Of a DNA stretch of 64,000 nucleotides, positions 17,194 through 31,020 are shown one piece after another. The DNA lies in assembly GCF_002263495.1 (NCBI RefSeq), contig NZ_CP022753.1:5146001-5210000 (forward strand). Direction: 5' to 3'. The notes beneath the pieces are model-generated. The model ran no database searches, was not told the DNA's origin, and worked only from the letters and a program-made list of their open reading frames with translations. The stretch is from Nocardiopsis gilva YIM 90087. Its GTDB lineage: Bacteria > Actinomycetota > Actinomycetes > Streptosporangiales > Streptosporangiaceae. Each line of letters begins with the position of its first letter. Position 1 is the first letter of the stretch. The translations under genes and the position numbers were made by a program.

Positions 17194-17973
17194 ATGAGCA
17201 CGACAACGGCGTCGACCACGAAATTCGCCCGCGACACACGGACCATGTTCGTCCGCGAGTTCGCACCGGTGCTGCACGCGCCGGTGAGCCTGCTCTTCAC
17301 GATGGCGCAGCCCCTGCTCTTCCTCTTCCTGTTCGGCTCGATGCTGGCGGGAACCCAGGATTTCGGGGGTGACGGAGCATCATGGCAGTGGTTCGTCCCC
17401 GGAATCCTGATCATGATGTCCCTGTTCGGTCCAATGCTCGCCGGTTACAACCTGCTGGTCGAGCTACTCGGAGGATCGATGGAGCGCATGCTGGTCACAC
17501 CGCTGGACCGCACGGCGATGCTGATCGGCCGGACCCTGAAGGAGATGGTGCTCCTGCTGGCCCAGTCGCTCCTGATCATCGGCCTCGCCGCACCGCTGGG
17601 CTTCCGGGTTCACCCCGTTGGGGTGCTGGCCGGACTGGCGCTCCTGGTCGTCTTCGGGATCGGACTGGGCGCGCTGTCATTCGCCCTGGCGATCGCGTCC
17701 CAGCCGAGTGGTGAGCTGTTCTACGGGATCACCCAGCTCCTCCTGTTTCCCCTGATGCTGTTGTCCGGGGTGATGCTCCCCCTCGACTTCGGGCCGAGCT
17801 GGCTGCAGATCGTCGGGGCGGTCAACCCGGTCGCCTACATCGTCGACGCGGAGCGCTCCCTCTTCGCCGGACAGATCACCGACGTATCGGTGCTGTACGG
17901 AATCGTGTCGGCCTGCGCGATCGCCGCTGCCGGGCTGGCGCTCGGGAATCGCTCGATGCGACGCGCGGTGTGA
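17194..17973 (+). CDS. ABC-2 type exporter permease, DrrB-like
   Basis: A 259-residue membrane protein with about six hydrophobic segments (for example FTMAQPLLFLFLFGSM, FVPGILIMMSLFGPMLAGY, GVLAGLALLVVFGIG). The ABC-2 signature region around GGSMERMLVTPLDRTAMLIG is present. It is the expected partner of the preceding ATPase. The 102-bp gap between them is larger than usual for coupled genes but holds no terminator, so co-transcription is likely. Ribosome site AAGGAG lies before the ATG. Confidence 0.88.
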   Translation: MSTTTASTTKFARDTRTMFVREFAPVLHAPVSLLFTMAQPLLFLFLFGSMLAGTQDFGGDGASWQWFVPGILIMMSLFGPMLAGYNLLVELLGGSMERMLVTPLDRTAMLIGRTLKEMVLLLAQSLLIIGLAAPLGFRVHPVGVLAGLALLVVFGIGLGALSFALAIASQPSGELFYGITQLLLFPLMLLSGVMLPLDFGPSWLQIVGAVNPVAYIVDAERSLFAGQITDVSVLYGIVSACAIAAAGLALGNRSMRRAV

Positions 17974-18039
17974 CCCGATCTCCCCACTGGCGCGGCCGGT
18001 CTGATGAAACACTTCCGGACCGCCGCGCCACCGATCCAG

Positions 18040-18807
18040 CTACGGGCCCCCATACCGGCCCACCGGCTTTTGGCCCCTCATGGCCTGGAAGAAAAGGATC
18101 GTGAAGGTCAGTGCGGCAATCCCGGAGACGATAGCGCCAATCACGAGGAGTGTCAGAGCGCCATCGGAGAGGTGGGGAATCCGTTCGACCTCGGTGATCG
18201 CCGTCCCGGGGATCTCGGTCCAGACCTCGTCATAGCCGGAGTTCAGGGCGGTGTAGGTCACCATCGTTCCGAACACCGCGGCGCTGCCCAGTCCCAGCCA
18301 CAGCCACAGCCAGCTCCAGTACATCCGCTGCGTCAGCGGGGTGACCACGGTCGGCTGCTTCGCCAGAACGTTGCTGGTCAGGGTGGCGTAGTCGCTCGTG
18401 AGGCCGTTGATTCGGATCTTCCGCCCGTCAGCGACAGTGATCGAGGCCGAGAAGTCCAGCCCGAGGTAGGCGGCCGGCGCCGTGGTTCCGGGAGCCTGGC
18501 GGTACCACATGCCGCGCACCTGCTCCCACGGCCACTGGCGCAGCGCGAACGCGGTGTTCCACACCAACCCGCCCTCGCGGACCTCGAAGTACTCGTTGGT
18601 TCCACGTCGAATCACCTGAACGAGCTGGACCGACCCGATCACCAGCCCGGACAGCGCGAACCCGATGAGAATGCCGATGCCCCGCCCGTGCGAGCGCTGG
18701 TAAGGCTGCTCCCCAGAGTCGGCGAGCACTGCCAGCAAGATAAGGCCGGCCACGGCGGCCACGGCCAGTCCGATGACGGCGGCTGGCCAGCGGCGACGGT
18801 TGTCCAC
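18040..18807 (-). CDS. Membrane protein with a PH-like domain
   Basis: About 255 residues: two N-terminal membrane helices (AAVIGLAVAAVAGLILLAVL and ILIGFALSGLVIGSVQLV), a middle region resembling bacterial PH-like domains (FEVREGGLVWNTAFALRQWP then WEQVRGMWYR), and two C-terminal helices. The start is uncertain. GTG 18807 begins just before the first helix; an in-frame TTG at 18948 would add a low-complexity 47 residues and overlap the acetyltransferase gene. No operon partner other than the preceding acetyltransferase in the same direction. Function unknown. Confidence 0.6.
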   Translation of the reverse strand: MDNRRRWPAAVIGLAVAAVAGLILLAVLADSGEQPYQRSHGRGIGILIGFALSGLVIGSVQLVQVIRRGTNEYFEVREGGLVWNTAFALRQWPWEQVRGMWYRQAPGTTAPAAYLGLDFSASITVADGRKIRINGLTSDYATLTSNVLAKQPTVVTPLTQRMYWSWLWLWLGLGSAAVFGTMVTYTALNSGYDEVWTEIPGTAITEVERIPHLSDGALTLLVIGAIVSGIAALTFTILFFQAMRGQKPVGRYGGP

Positions 18808-18941
18808 CCCGGATGCTGACTGACCAGTGCGCCCAACTCGTGCCGCGCCACGTGCACTTCCCCGCTGCTCCGACGGACGGACAGGCGCGAATCTAGCTCT
18901 GGGGGCGCATCCGGCACAAGGCCCTGCCTGTACGCCCGGAC

Positions 18942-19484
18942 CTACCAAAGGTCACCATCGCGCCAGTCGCAGGTCAGTTCCCCGGAGAGGTCAAGCGGGA
19001 CTGACAGAGGCAAGACGTAGACGCCGTCGTCCTCCTGCGCGGTGCGCACGATACCGGAGGGAGTAAGCGCTGATGTCGGCCCCAGCCACCGCCTCCAGCC
19101 ACGTCCCGCGTAGAACGCCGCGCCCGCATCGGTAGCGCTCAGCGCCCCCAGCTCGTACGCTCCGCCTATCACGCGTTCCAGTGTGTCCATCATCGTCGCC
19201 CCATGGCCACACCGACGCCGGTCCGCGCGCACCCCGACACCCTCGACGTACCCCGCACGGAGCGCCCGCCCGTGGTGGAGCAGTCGGCGCTGAACCACGG
19301 ACGCATGCCCGATCAGATCGGTTCCCTCCCAGAGGAGGGCGTGGACCCCACCCAGGCAGTGTTCCCAGTCGTGGTCGGTCAGGTCGCCCTCGAATACCTC
19401 ATCCAAGAGGGCCCGCGCAGCAGCGAGGACAGATGCGTCCAGCTCGGCGGTGTGGGCGGTGCCTAGCTCGATCATGTAGTTCAT
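18942..19484 (-). CDS. aac(2'): Aminoglycoside 2'-N-acetyltransferase, AAC(2')-I family
   Basis: A 180-residue GNAT enzyme that matches mycobacterial AAC(2')-Ic along its length: DWEHCLGGVHALLW, ASVVQRRLLHHGRALRAGYV, GAYELGALSATDAGA, YAGRGWRRWLGPTSALTPSG and ELTCDWRDGDLW at the C-terminus. The family acetylates the 2'-amino group of gentamicin, tobramycin and related compounds using acetyl-CoA, and its housekeeping role may be different. ATG 19484 (MNYMIELG) is chosen with GGAG upstream; GTG 19514 would add ten residues. Chromosomal context, with no mobile element nearby, suggests an intrinsic gene. Whether it confers resistance here is unknown. Confidence 0.85.
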   Translation of the reverse strand: MNYMIELGTAHTAELDASVLAAARALLDEVFEGDLTDHDWEHCLGGVHALLWEGTDLIGHASVVQRRLLHHGRALRAGYVEGVGVRADRRRCGHGATMMDTLERVIGGAYELGALSATDAGAAFYAGRGWRRWLGPTSALTPSGIVRTAQEDDGVYVLPLSVPLDLSGELTCDWRDGDLW

Positions 19485-19641
19485 CGTGTCAGTCGCTCCG
19501 CGAGAGGCGGGCACCCTGTGCGACCCTCGAGCGGAAGGCCCACACAGAAACAGAAGCGGACGACCGCTCCGGACAGCAGGCCCTCAGCTCACGAGGCCAG
19601 GTTGGGTTTCTCCTGGCTGCTCGGCTTCCGGGGCTAGGAGG

Positions 19642-19986
19642 TCAACCTTCAGGCGGCATGTTGTTACGCCGAGCACCGTCGTGGACCTGTTCGTACTGGG
19701 CGGCGAAGAACTCGGCCGACATCAGCGAGCGCGGGTGACCCGCGCGGAGTGGCGGGCTCCCCCGGTCGGACAGGATGGTGTTGATGTCGGGCTGCACGAT
19801 GATCGGCGCGTGGTCAGTATCCCGGTCGTGAGCGGCCACGATAAGGGGCGGGATTGGTCGATGGGTGTGGTGCGGGCCGGTGATCGCGTGAAGCACGTTG
19901 CCACCGTCCGCCCCGATCGAACAGGTGCCGCAGGGCGAGCCAGGCGAACCGACGCCCGCCTCACCACGTCCGCGTATTGACGGCAT
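19642..19986 (-). CDS. Hypothetical protein downstream of the HNH gene
   Basis: A 114-residue frame with no family I recognise. The C-terminal half has plausible protein composition (LIVAAHDRDTDHAPIIVQPD, RSLMSAEFFAAQYEQVHDG), while the N-terminal 35 residues are Gly/Pro/Arg-rich. It begins about 60 bp after the HNH pseudogene in the same direction. A longer frame starts at TTG 20052 and overlaps the HNH stop. It could be a real small gene or the remnant of one. Confidence 0.35.
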   Translation of the reverse strand: MPSIRGRGEAGVGSPGSPCGTCSIGADGGNVLHAITGPHHTHRPIPPLIVAAHDRDTDHAPIIVQPDINTILSDRGSPPLRAGHPRSLMSAEFFAAQYEQVHDGARRNNMPPEG

Positions 19987-20048
19987 GCCGATGGCCCGCC
20001 GGGCGGGGGGACCTGGCGGGTCCGGCAAGATCACACGAGCAAGCGGCG

Positions 20049-21466
20049 TCAAACGGTGTCATCCGGTGGCCGATCAGCGGAGCCCTCACCCCCGCCGGTG
20101 TCCTCAGCCGGCGGGCGCGCACCCCGGTCAGGGCGGTCCGTGCGGCGGGGGAGCTCGGGACCGCCCGGCGCCCGCGGCGGCGGGGGGTGGGGCCTGTGCC
20201 GTGGGCGGGGCCGCTGGGCCCAGCCGCGCTCCCGCGCCCGGCGGTGCTCCTTCTCCAGGTTGTGGAACCGGCACAACGGCTGGGCGTTGGCCAGGTCCGA
20301 GGGGCCGCCGTCCCACCAGGCGACCTTGTGGTCGGCCTGGCACCACGCGATCGGCCGGTCACACCCGCCCTCCCACGCACACCTCTGGCGCTGCACCAGC
20401 AGAGCGGTGCGCACCGCCGGGGAGAACAACCGCTGGGCATAACCCACATCCAGCGGCTGCCCGCTGACCGGATCACACACCACCCGCCGCAGCACACCAT
20501 CCGAAGCGTGCGCCCGGGCCGCCGAGGCCGGCCACAGGGTGCCGTACTCACTGACCGCCGGACCCGCCCCTCCTGGCCCTGCAGCAGGTCGAGCCCGACC
20601 ACCAACGCCACCGGGTTGGCACCGGCCCTGCGGCGCGGCGCCTGCTCGGCGGGCAGCTCCACCACGGTCTGGCACATCTCGACCAACGCGTCATGGGTGC
20701 GCTGGTAGGAGGAGCGCTCCTCCCCCTCCGTGGCCGGCGGGGCCAAAAAGGCGTCCAGCGCGTTGCGCAACACGTCCCCCGACGCCTCGTCCCCCCAGGC
20801 CTCCAGGTGGAAGGAGTCATCCATCCCCCGGATAAACCTCGCACCCCGGCCCGCATAGCGGTCCTGGTACTCCTTCTCCTGACGCGCCGGGTCCAACGTG
20901 TAGCGCAACCGCCGTCCGACCTGGTCCAGGCCCCACACCGTCACCCCCGGCTCACACGCCAACCCCAACAACGGACCCTCAGCCGTGTGGGCGAAGGCCT
21001 CGGCCTCCGGCCACCGCTGCACCGACCGGCAGGCCAGGCCTTCGTTGACCCAGTGGGCGATGCGCTCCAGCTTCGCCAGAGAGATCTCGCCCTGCTGGTA
21101 GGCCTGCTCGGACTCCTCCAGATGCGCCGAGCGGTGGGCCAACGACGCCAGCTGGCGCGCTTCGGCCGGAGACCGGTGCGCGGTGTGCTGCAACCAATGC
21201 GACAGCCGGAACTGCCCCGAGCCCACCAGCCCACCACGCGCCTCGAACACCCCCGCCGCATCGGCCGCAGCGAGCTTGACCTCATCCAGGCCCTGCAGGA
21301 CCTGGATGAGGTCCTCGCCCACGGTGTGCTCGGCCCCGGGCGGGATGTCGGCCCCGGCCACCTCGCCCAACACCTCAGCAGCACGGCGCAGGCACGCCAC
21401 CGCCTCGCCCGCACCGCCACCCGGCGGCCGGGAGGAAGAAGGGGTGAAACCCGCGCCATCGCTCAT
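20049..21466 (-). pseudogene. DUF222/HNH endonuclease (13E12-repeat type), frameshifted near 20567
   Basis: The N-terminal DUF222 domain reads from ATG 21466 to about 20570 (for example EARQLASLAHRSAHLEES, LDPARQEKEYQDRYAGRG). The HNH domain continues in a different frame to the stop at 20049: CAWEGGCDRPIAWCQADHK, then VAWWDGGPSDLANAQPLCRF and HNLEKEH, with the Cys pairs and the His residues of an HNH nuclease. One extra G in the run complementary to CCCC at 20567-20570 would join them into about 472 residues. Such genes are abundant in actinomycetes and may be mobile-intron-like or defence-related. This copy is either broken or affected by a homopolymer sequencing error. Confidence 0.8.
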
Positions 21467-21577
21467 ACATCCAAGCTAGAAACCCCACCCCGCCGGTGTC
21501 GCAACAAATTTCCCGCCTGTGGACAACCCACGAAATCCTTGTGGCAGGCGGCAGGCAACGGCACGGGGCGGGGCAGT

Positions 21578-21640
21578 GGGTCTGCTGGGCGGCCGTGTCG
21601 GCAGTTATCTGCCCGATGTTCTGTGGTGAAAAGCGGCAGC
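21578..21640 (-). repeat. Dispersed repeat K, copy 1
   Basis: About 62 bp. On the minus strand it reads GCTGCCGCTTTTCACC, then AGAACATCGG, and ends GGCCGCCCAGCAGACC. It matches three other copies at 22081, 22421 and 58777 over its whole length and is the only one in the minus orientation. Confidence 0.7.
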
Positions 21641-21712
21641 GAGCTCGGTGAAGTGCTGGGCGCCGGTCCCCTGAGGGGTACGGCGGGCCCGGTTTGCGAC
21701 GTGCGAGGCTCC

Positions 21713-21842
21713 TCTCGCTTCGTGTGCAGGGGCTTCCGCAATGCGGGAACACCATCCCGCCCCAGTCCCCTTCCGCTGATGATCACGGGAATTGTTCCGG
21801 CAAAACGGACAGAACCAGAGAACTCCCCATGATCATCGGCGG
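21713..21842 (+). repeat. Dispersed repeat S-M, copy 1
   Basis: About 130 bp in two parts. S begins TCTCGCTTCGTGTG and contains CTTCCGCAATGCGGGAACAC. M begins TGATGATCACGGG and ends CCATGATCATCGG, so its ends are near-perfect inverted repeats. The whole unit is matched at 58429-58560 at roughly 70-80 percent over S and the M ends; the M centre differs. Confidence 0.7.
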
Positions 21843-21922
21843 AAGGGGTGCGCGGTGGCGCGGCGAGACGGGAAGAGGCGGGAGCTGTGCCCTATTGATC
21901 CTGTTCAGTGCAGAGTGGTTGC

Positions 21923-21984
21923 GTTGATCTCGGGAAAGCGCGCCAAAAAACCGCTAGAATTTGGCGCACGTCCCCGAGATCAAC
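21923..21984. repeat. Dispersed hairpin repeat I, copy 1
   Basis: GTTGATCTCGGG (21923-21934) pairs with CCCGAGATCAAC (21973-21984), and the inner arms extend the stem to GCGCCAAA/TTTGGCGC around a loop of about 12 nt. The outer 12 bp are identical to copy 2 at 58295; the inner stem sequence is different but still paired. Confidence 0.75.
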
Positions 21985-22080
21985 ACAGGCGGGGACATCA
22001 CGGGCATACAGCCAGCGTTTTCCCGCCCCCGGGCCACCCACCCCACGCCGCTGGACCACCACGGCGCCCCCGCCGGCCGC

Positions 22081-22144
22081 CGGTGCCGCCTTTCACCCCA
22101 GGACACCGGACAGGGCGAACGCCGACACGGCCGCCCAGCAAACC
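22081..22144 (+). repeat. Dispersed repeat K, copy 2
   Basis: Begins CGGTGCCGCCTTTCACC, contains GGACACCGGACAGG and GAACGCCGACACGG, and ends CCGCCCAGCAAAC. Same orientation as copies 3 and 4. Confidence 0.7.
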
Positions 22145-22162
22145 TCCCACGCCCCCATCCCG

Positions 22163-22229
22163 AGATGATCACGGTGATTCTCCCGGCACACCGGACAGAA
22201 CCGGGCCCCTGGCCATGATCACCGCGGGA
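22163..22229 (+). repeat. Dispersed repeat M, copy 2 (without S)
   Basis: Begins AGATGATCACGGTGATTCTC and ends CCATGATCACCGCGGG. The centre (CCGGCACACCGGACAGAACC) closely matches copy 1 at 21777 (CCGGCAAAACGGACAGAACC). Confidence 0.7.
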
Positions 22230-22420
22230 CACGTGGGACACACCGGCCACACCCCGGACCGGGCGGGGGCTCTCCGTCCGCAGGCCCAGACCAGCAGCCC
22301 CCTCGCCTGCCGATGCGCTCGCCGCCCCTCGACCACAAGGGCGCCCCGCGGCGTGGCCGCCGAAACCAGCCGCGCCCAGCCGCCCCTGAAGGGGACCGAC
22401 ACCCCCACCCCTGCCGTCCT

Positions 22421-22484
22421 CGGTGCTGCTTTTCACCACAGAACATCGTGCGGGTGACCTCGGACAAGGCCGCCCAGCAAGCCC
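22421..22484 (+). repeat. Dispersed repeat K, copy 3
   Basis: Begins CGGTGCTGCTTTTCACC, contains CAGAACATCG and ends GACAAGGCCGCCCAGCAAGCC. It lies about 70 bp from the rRNA operon terminator. Confidence 0.7.
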
Positions 22485-22550
22485 CCTCGCCCCGCCCCAA
22501 AGGCACCCGCACCCCGACCCCGGCTTCACATGTTCACAAACCCGGGCAAC

Positions 22551-22593
22551 AAAAAAGGAGGAGGGCCACCCCACACAGGGGCAACCCTCCTCC
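22551..22593 (-). terminator. rRNA operon terminator
   Basis: Read on the minus strand, GGAGGAGGG and CCCTCCTCC pair with an inner GCCCC/GGGG(T)G stem, followed by TTTTTT. It lies just after the 5S gene and is a classic intrinsic terminator. Confidence 0.9.
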
Positions 22594-22603
22594 ACAAGAA
22601 ATG

Positions 22604-22721
22604 CGCGGCGGCGTCCTACTCTCCCACCCCCACCATGGAGGCAGTACCATCGGCGCTGAGGAACTTAACGACCGGGTTCGAAATGAGACCGGGTGTGACC
22701 CCCTCGCAAAAACCACCGCAA
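22604..22721 (-). rRNA. rrf: 5S ribosomal RNA
   Basis: On the minus strand the segment contains conserved 5S blocks: TTCGAACCCGG, CAGCGCCGATGGTACTGC and GGGAGAGTAGGACGCCGCCG at the 3' end. Length is about 118 nt; ends are estimated. It is third in the 16S-23S-5S operon. Confidence 0.93.
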
Positions 22722-22897
22722 CCCTAGAACCACCACCAACAAGGAAAAACCCCGCCAGCGTGGAAAACCACGGGCCGCAACGAGCGGCAATATGAAACTA
22801 TTCTGATTCGTGTGCGAAATCTACGCCAACACCCACCCATGAACCCAACAGTCCATGAAGGTGTTGATAGTGTGCGCGAGCACCCAGCCATCTGCGG

Positions 22898-27887
<4,990 letters not shown>

Positions 27888-28060
27888 GGCCAAACAACCC
27901 GGCCGTGCCGAAGCATGGCGGGTAAACCTGGAAGAGATAACCCTGACCGACCGAGAACCCTCGGTCAATCAAAGGAACCCCGAGCACCCCGCAACCACCA
28001 AGGGTTCCGTGTGCTCAAAAGGGGCCAAAACAAACTTGGCTGAAAGAAAAACAAACACGC

Positions 28061-28080
28061 GCTGTTGAGTTCTCAAGAAA
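28061..28080 (-). promoter_or_regulatory. rRNA leader element
   Basis: On the minus strand the leader carries TTGAGAACTCAACAGC, a sequence seen in many actinomycete rRNA leaders just upstream of 16S and thought to act in processing or antitermination. It lies about 175 bp before the 16S 5' end. Confidence 0.55.
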
Positions 28081-28445
28081 CAACCGCTCATCCCATACGA
28101 GCCGACCTGTCATTTGCCTGGTCTGGCTTTTCTGTTGAGGCGGTGCGTTCCGCTTTGTTGTGTCTTCACCGTATCAGGGCCCCGCATTCCCGCCAAATCG
28201 GCGTTTTTGCGGATTCCCTTCAAGTGAAGGAATCTTCCTCATCCATTTCACTGGTTCTGACACGGTGTCCGCGCGATCCAGTGAAGTTCCAACCGAGACC
28301 CGCTACAACACCACCAGTAGTGGCATCGAACAGTTGATCCTGGATGTGATGGACACGGCCGCAATGCGTCCGCTTCGTCCACCGACGAGGTTGGGCCGAC
28401 CGCCCATCCGGTGGGATGTTCGGTTCCCGGCCACCTGCTCAACCC

Positions 28446-28475
28446 AGTTTACACGCTCGCAACGCATGGTTCGAA
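28446..28475 (-). promoter_or_regulatory. Candidate rRNA promoter
   Basis: TTCGAA (28475-28470) and TAAACT (28451-28446) on the minus strand are 18 nt apart and sit about 560 bp upstream of 16S. They are reasonable but imperfect -35 and -10 boxes; other promoters may lie in the 27,888-28,728 leader region, which has no gene. Confidence 0.3.
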
Positions 28476-28728
28476 CGATTTTAACGTGACCGAGGGTGAT
28501 CGGTCCGCTCCCCTGGGGGAACCGTACCGACGACCATGCCGACGGTACCGGATGTTGCTCGGGGGCGCGAATCGCTTATCTCAGGCTTCTGAGGTCTCGT
28601 TGCGACCACTCATCCGGAACCAGACCAGACAGACAGAGCGCAGACCGAGTGTTGCCAGGCAGCCACCCTTGAAGAGTCAGCCGACCGGCAACACTCGCGT
28701 ATCCGTTCGCCTGTTGGACCACAGGGTC

Positions 28729-29352
28729 CTAGAGCAGCTCCTGGAGACGCTCCGCCAGACGACGGAAGGCGATGCCGCGATGGCTGATCGCGTTCTTCTC
28801 CGCGCCGCTCATCTCGGCCGTGGTGCGGGTCTCCCCCTCCGGGACGAAGATCGGGTCGTAGCCGAACCCGTTCTCTCCCCGGCTCTTGTCGATGAGGTGG
28901 CCGCGCATCACACCCTCGACGACGTCCTCCGTCCCCGATGGCAGCACGATCGCGGCCGCCGACACGAATTCCGCACCGCGTCGTTCGTGCGGGGTGTCGG
29001 ACAGCTGGTCGAGCACCAGTTCCAGGTTGGCCGAGTCCTTGTCGCCCGACTGCTCGCCGAAACAGCCGGACCAGCGCGCCGACAGCACTCCCGGCATGCC
29101 GTGCAGCTCGTCAACGCAGAGTCCGGAGTCGTCCGCGACAGCGGGCAGCCCCGTGTGTTTGGCGATGGCGCGCGCCTTGAGCAGGGCGTTGCCGGCGAAC
29201 GTAGGCTCGGTCTCCGGCACCTCCGGAGCGTCCGGGTACGAGCCCAGCCCGACGACCTCGGCGTCGAGCCCGGCTTCGGTGAGGATCGCCTGCATCTCCG
29301 GGATCTTCTTGGCGTTGCGCGTCGCCAGAACGATCGTCGTGTGTGCACTCAT
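28729..29352 (-). CDS. rdgB: XTP/dITP pyrophosphatase (HAM1/RdgB family)
   Basis: A 207-residue nucleotide-pool sanitiser that hydrolyses dITP, XTP and ITP to monophosphates. Family signatures are [16 protein letters not shown] at the N-terminus (SxNxxK-like), [15 protein letters not shown], and [15 protein letters not shown] and [10 protein letters not shown] near the C-terminus. ATG 29352 lies within the stop of rph (ATGA overlap), which fixes the start; a longer frame from 29394 is only read-through of rph. The rph-rdgB pair is widely conserved in actinobacteria. Confidence 0.95.
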   Translation of the reverse strand: MSAHTTIVLATRNAKKIPEMQAILTEAGLDAEVVGLGSYPDAPEVPETEPTFAGNALLKARAIAKHTGLPAVADDSGLCVDELHGMPGVLSARWSGCFGEQSGDKDSANLELVLDQLSDTPHERRGAEFVSAAAIVLPSGTEDVVEGVMRGHLIDKSRGENGFGYDPIFVPEGETRTTAEMSGAEKNAISHRGIAFRRLAERLQELL

Positions 29353-30068
29353 CCCGCGAGGGCCTTCTTCTGCATCTCGGTGAGTTCGGCGCATCCGCCG
29401 ACAGCAAGGTCCAGCAGCCCGTCGAGTGCCTTCCGCTCGAACGGCGCACCCTCGGCCGTACCCTGGACCTCGATGAATCGGCCGTCACCGGTGACAACGA
29501 CGTTCATGTCGGTCTGCGCGACCGAGTCCTCCAGGTAGTTGAGGTCGAGCCGAGTCTGCTCCTGGACGATGCCGACGCTCACAGCGGCCACCGACCCCGT
29601 GAGCGGGTTGTTCTTCAGGTTACGGCGCTTGCGCAGGTACTTGACCGCATCCGCCAGCGCCACGTAGGCGCCCGTGATGGCCGCGGTGCGGGTCCCCCCG
29701 TCGGCCTGCAGGACGTCGCAGTCAAGCGTGATGGTGTGCTCCCCCATCGCCTTGAAGTCCACGACCGCGCGCAGGGAGCGGCCGATCAGGCGGGAGATCT
29801 CGTGGGTACGCCCACCGATCTTGCCCTTCACCGACTCTCGTGCGCCTCGGGTGTCGGTCGCTCTCGGGAGCATCGCGTATTCGGCGGTGACCCAGCCTTC
29901 GCCCGTTCCGCGGCGCCAGCGCGGCACACCGTCCTCAACGCTCGCGGCACACAGCACTCGCGTGTCGCCGAATTCGATGAGGGCGGAGCCTTCCGCGTGG
30001 CGGAGCCAGTTGCGGGTGATGGTTACGGGCCGGAGTTCATTCGGAGCGCGTCCGTCGGGTCGAGCCAT
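29349..30068 (-). CDS. rph: Ribonuclease PH
   Basis: A 239-residue phosphorolytic 3'-5' exoribonuclease that trims tRNA 3' ends. It begins [17 protein letters not shown], followed by [40 protein letters not shown] and [20 protein letters not shown], all typical of RNase PH. The longer open frame to 30644 has no homology and covers the divergent lipoprotein gene, so ATG 30068 is the start. Overlaps rdgB by 4 nt. Confidence 0.96.
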   Translation of the reverse strand: MARPDGRAPNELRPVTITRNWLRHAEGSALIEFGDTRVLCAASVEDGVPRWRRGTGEGWVTAEYAMLPRATDTRGARESVKGKIGGRTHEISRLIGRSLRAVVDFKAMGEHTITLDCDVLQADGGTRTAAITGAYVALADAVKYLRKRRNLKNNPLTGSVAAVSVGIVQEQTRLDLNYLEDSVAQTDMNVVVTGDGRFIEVQGTAEGAPFERKALDGLLDLAVGGCAELTEMQKKALAG

Positions 30069-30267
30069 AAAGTCGAGCCTATCGGCGACGGCGAGCGGGC
30101 GAGGCGTATGGCCGGATTCTCCGACCTGGCGGGCCCGCCACCCGCCCTCTTCCCGTTCCCATCTCCCTTCGCTTACGGTCCGGTCACCCGCTGCCGGTGC
30201 CCACGCACCGGATGACACCATGGGGCTACCGTCCCGCTTTCCCTTAATGGCAGAGGTTTCTCCCCCC

Positions 30268-31020
30268 ATGACAGTCAGTCCGCGGAACGCCGCGGCCGTC
30301 CGCAGGAGGCTCGGCGTCATCGCCGCGGTGATCGCGGGGTTGGCGGTCGGCTGCACCACCGACCCGGACGCTCCAGCCTCGCCGAGCCCCACGAGCCCGT
30401 CGGAGGAGTCGCCCGCACCGCTATGGAAGGAGTGGGGCGGGACAGCAATCCCGAACACGGCGACCCCGACTCCCACCAGCGGTTCCGCTACCGCCGATAC
30501 AAAGGTGCCAGGAGACGATCGGGCTGCGGATGGCACCGCCCCGGAGGCGGTGGACCCCCTTCCGCTTCCCGAGTCGTGTGAGTCCAGTGGACTCTCGGAG
30601 GACCTGGCCGACATCACCGATCGGCTGACCGAACCGGAGTTCACCGAGGTGCGCGCGGACCAGCGGCTGGAGTGCTCCTGGGCCGGTTACGCGCCGAGCA
30701 AGGGAAGTCAGGTGATCCTGGTGACCTTCGAGCCGAAGCGCAGTGAGGTGGAGTACCCGGGCCACGTTCCGGACATCGCGCGCGGCAATCCGAACTACTT
30801 CACCACGCCCGCCCTGGAGGAGATCGGTGGCATCGCATCGCTGACCGAGGGCGAGGTATTCACCGAGATCGACCTCCACCTGCCGGGAATGCTGATGTCC
30901 ATTACGGCACAGAGCGCGTTGGACGCGGACGAGCAGTTGCTAGCAGCCACGACAGCGACGGCTTCGCGGGTGCTATCCGTCGACGCGCCTGACGAGGGTG
31001 ACGCGTCGAAGGGTTCGTGA
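30268..31020 (+). CDS. Putative lipoprotein, DUF3558-like
   Basis: A 250-residue protein with an N-terminal signal ([19 protein letters not shown]) ending in a plausible lipobox Cys, then a Ser/Pro/Thr-rich linker of about 80 residues and a C-terminal domain with features of DUF3558 lipoproteins ([26 protein letters not shown]). ATG 30268 has AGAGG upstream; ATG 30247 would add seven residues. Its 3' end overlaps the convergent MFS gene by 48 bp. It lies between rph and the phosphodiesterase gene, which are neighbours in M. tuberculosis. Confidence 0.65.
   Translation: MTVSPRNAAAVRRRLGVIAAVIAGLAVGCTTDPDAPASPSPTSPSEESPAPLWKEWGGTAIPNTATPTPTSGSATADTKVPGDDRAADGTAPEAVDPLPLPESCESSGLSEDLADITDRLTEPEFTEVRADQRLECSWAGYAPSKGSQVILVTFEPKRSEVEYPGHVPDIARGNPNYFTTPALEEIGGIASLTEGEVFTEIDLHLPGMLMSITAQSALDADEQLLAATTATASRVLSVDAPDEGDASKGS

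Larger units (their letters stand above)
21467..22550. other. Gene-free block of dispersed repeats before the rRNA operon end
   Basis: About 1.1 kb with no plausible gene. It contains six repeat units annotated separately: K1, S-M1, I1, K2, M2 and K3. Related units recur at 58.3-58.85 kb. Confidence 0.7.

Noticed and set aside
19961-20048. C-terminal extension of the DUF222 frame beyond the HNH frame
   Set aside because: After the frameshift point this frame encodes Arg/Gly/Pro-rich sequence without the HNH motif, so it is not the native end.
21578-22484. CRISPR array
   Set aside because: The repeats differ in type, spacing and orientation; there are no regular spacers and no cas genes.
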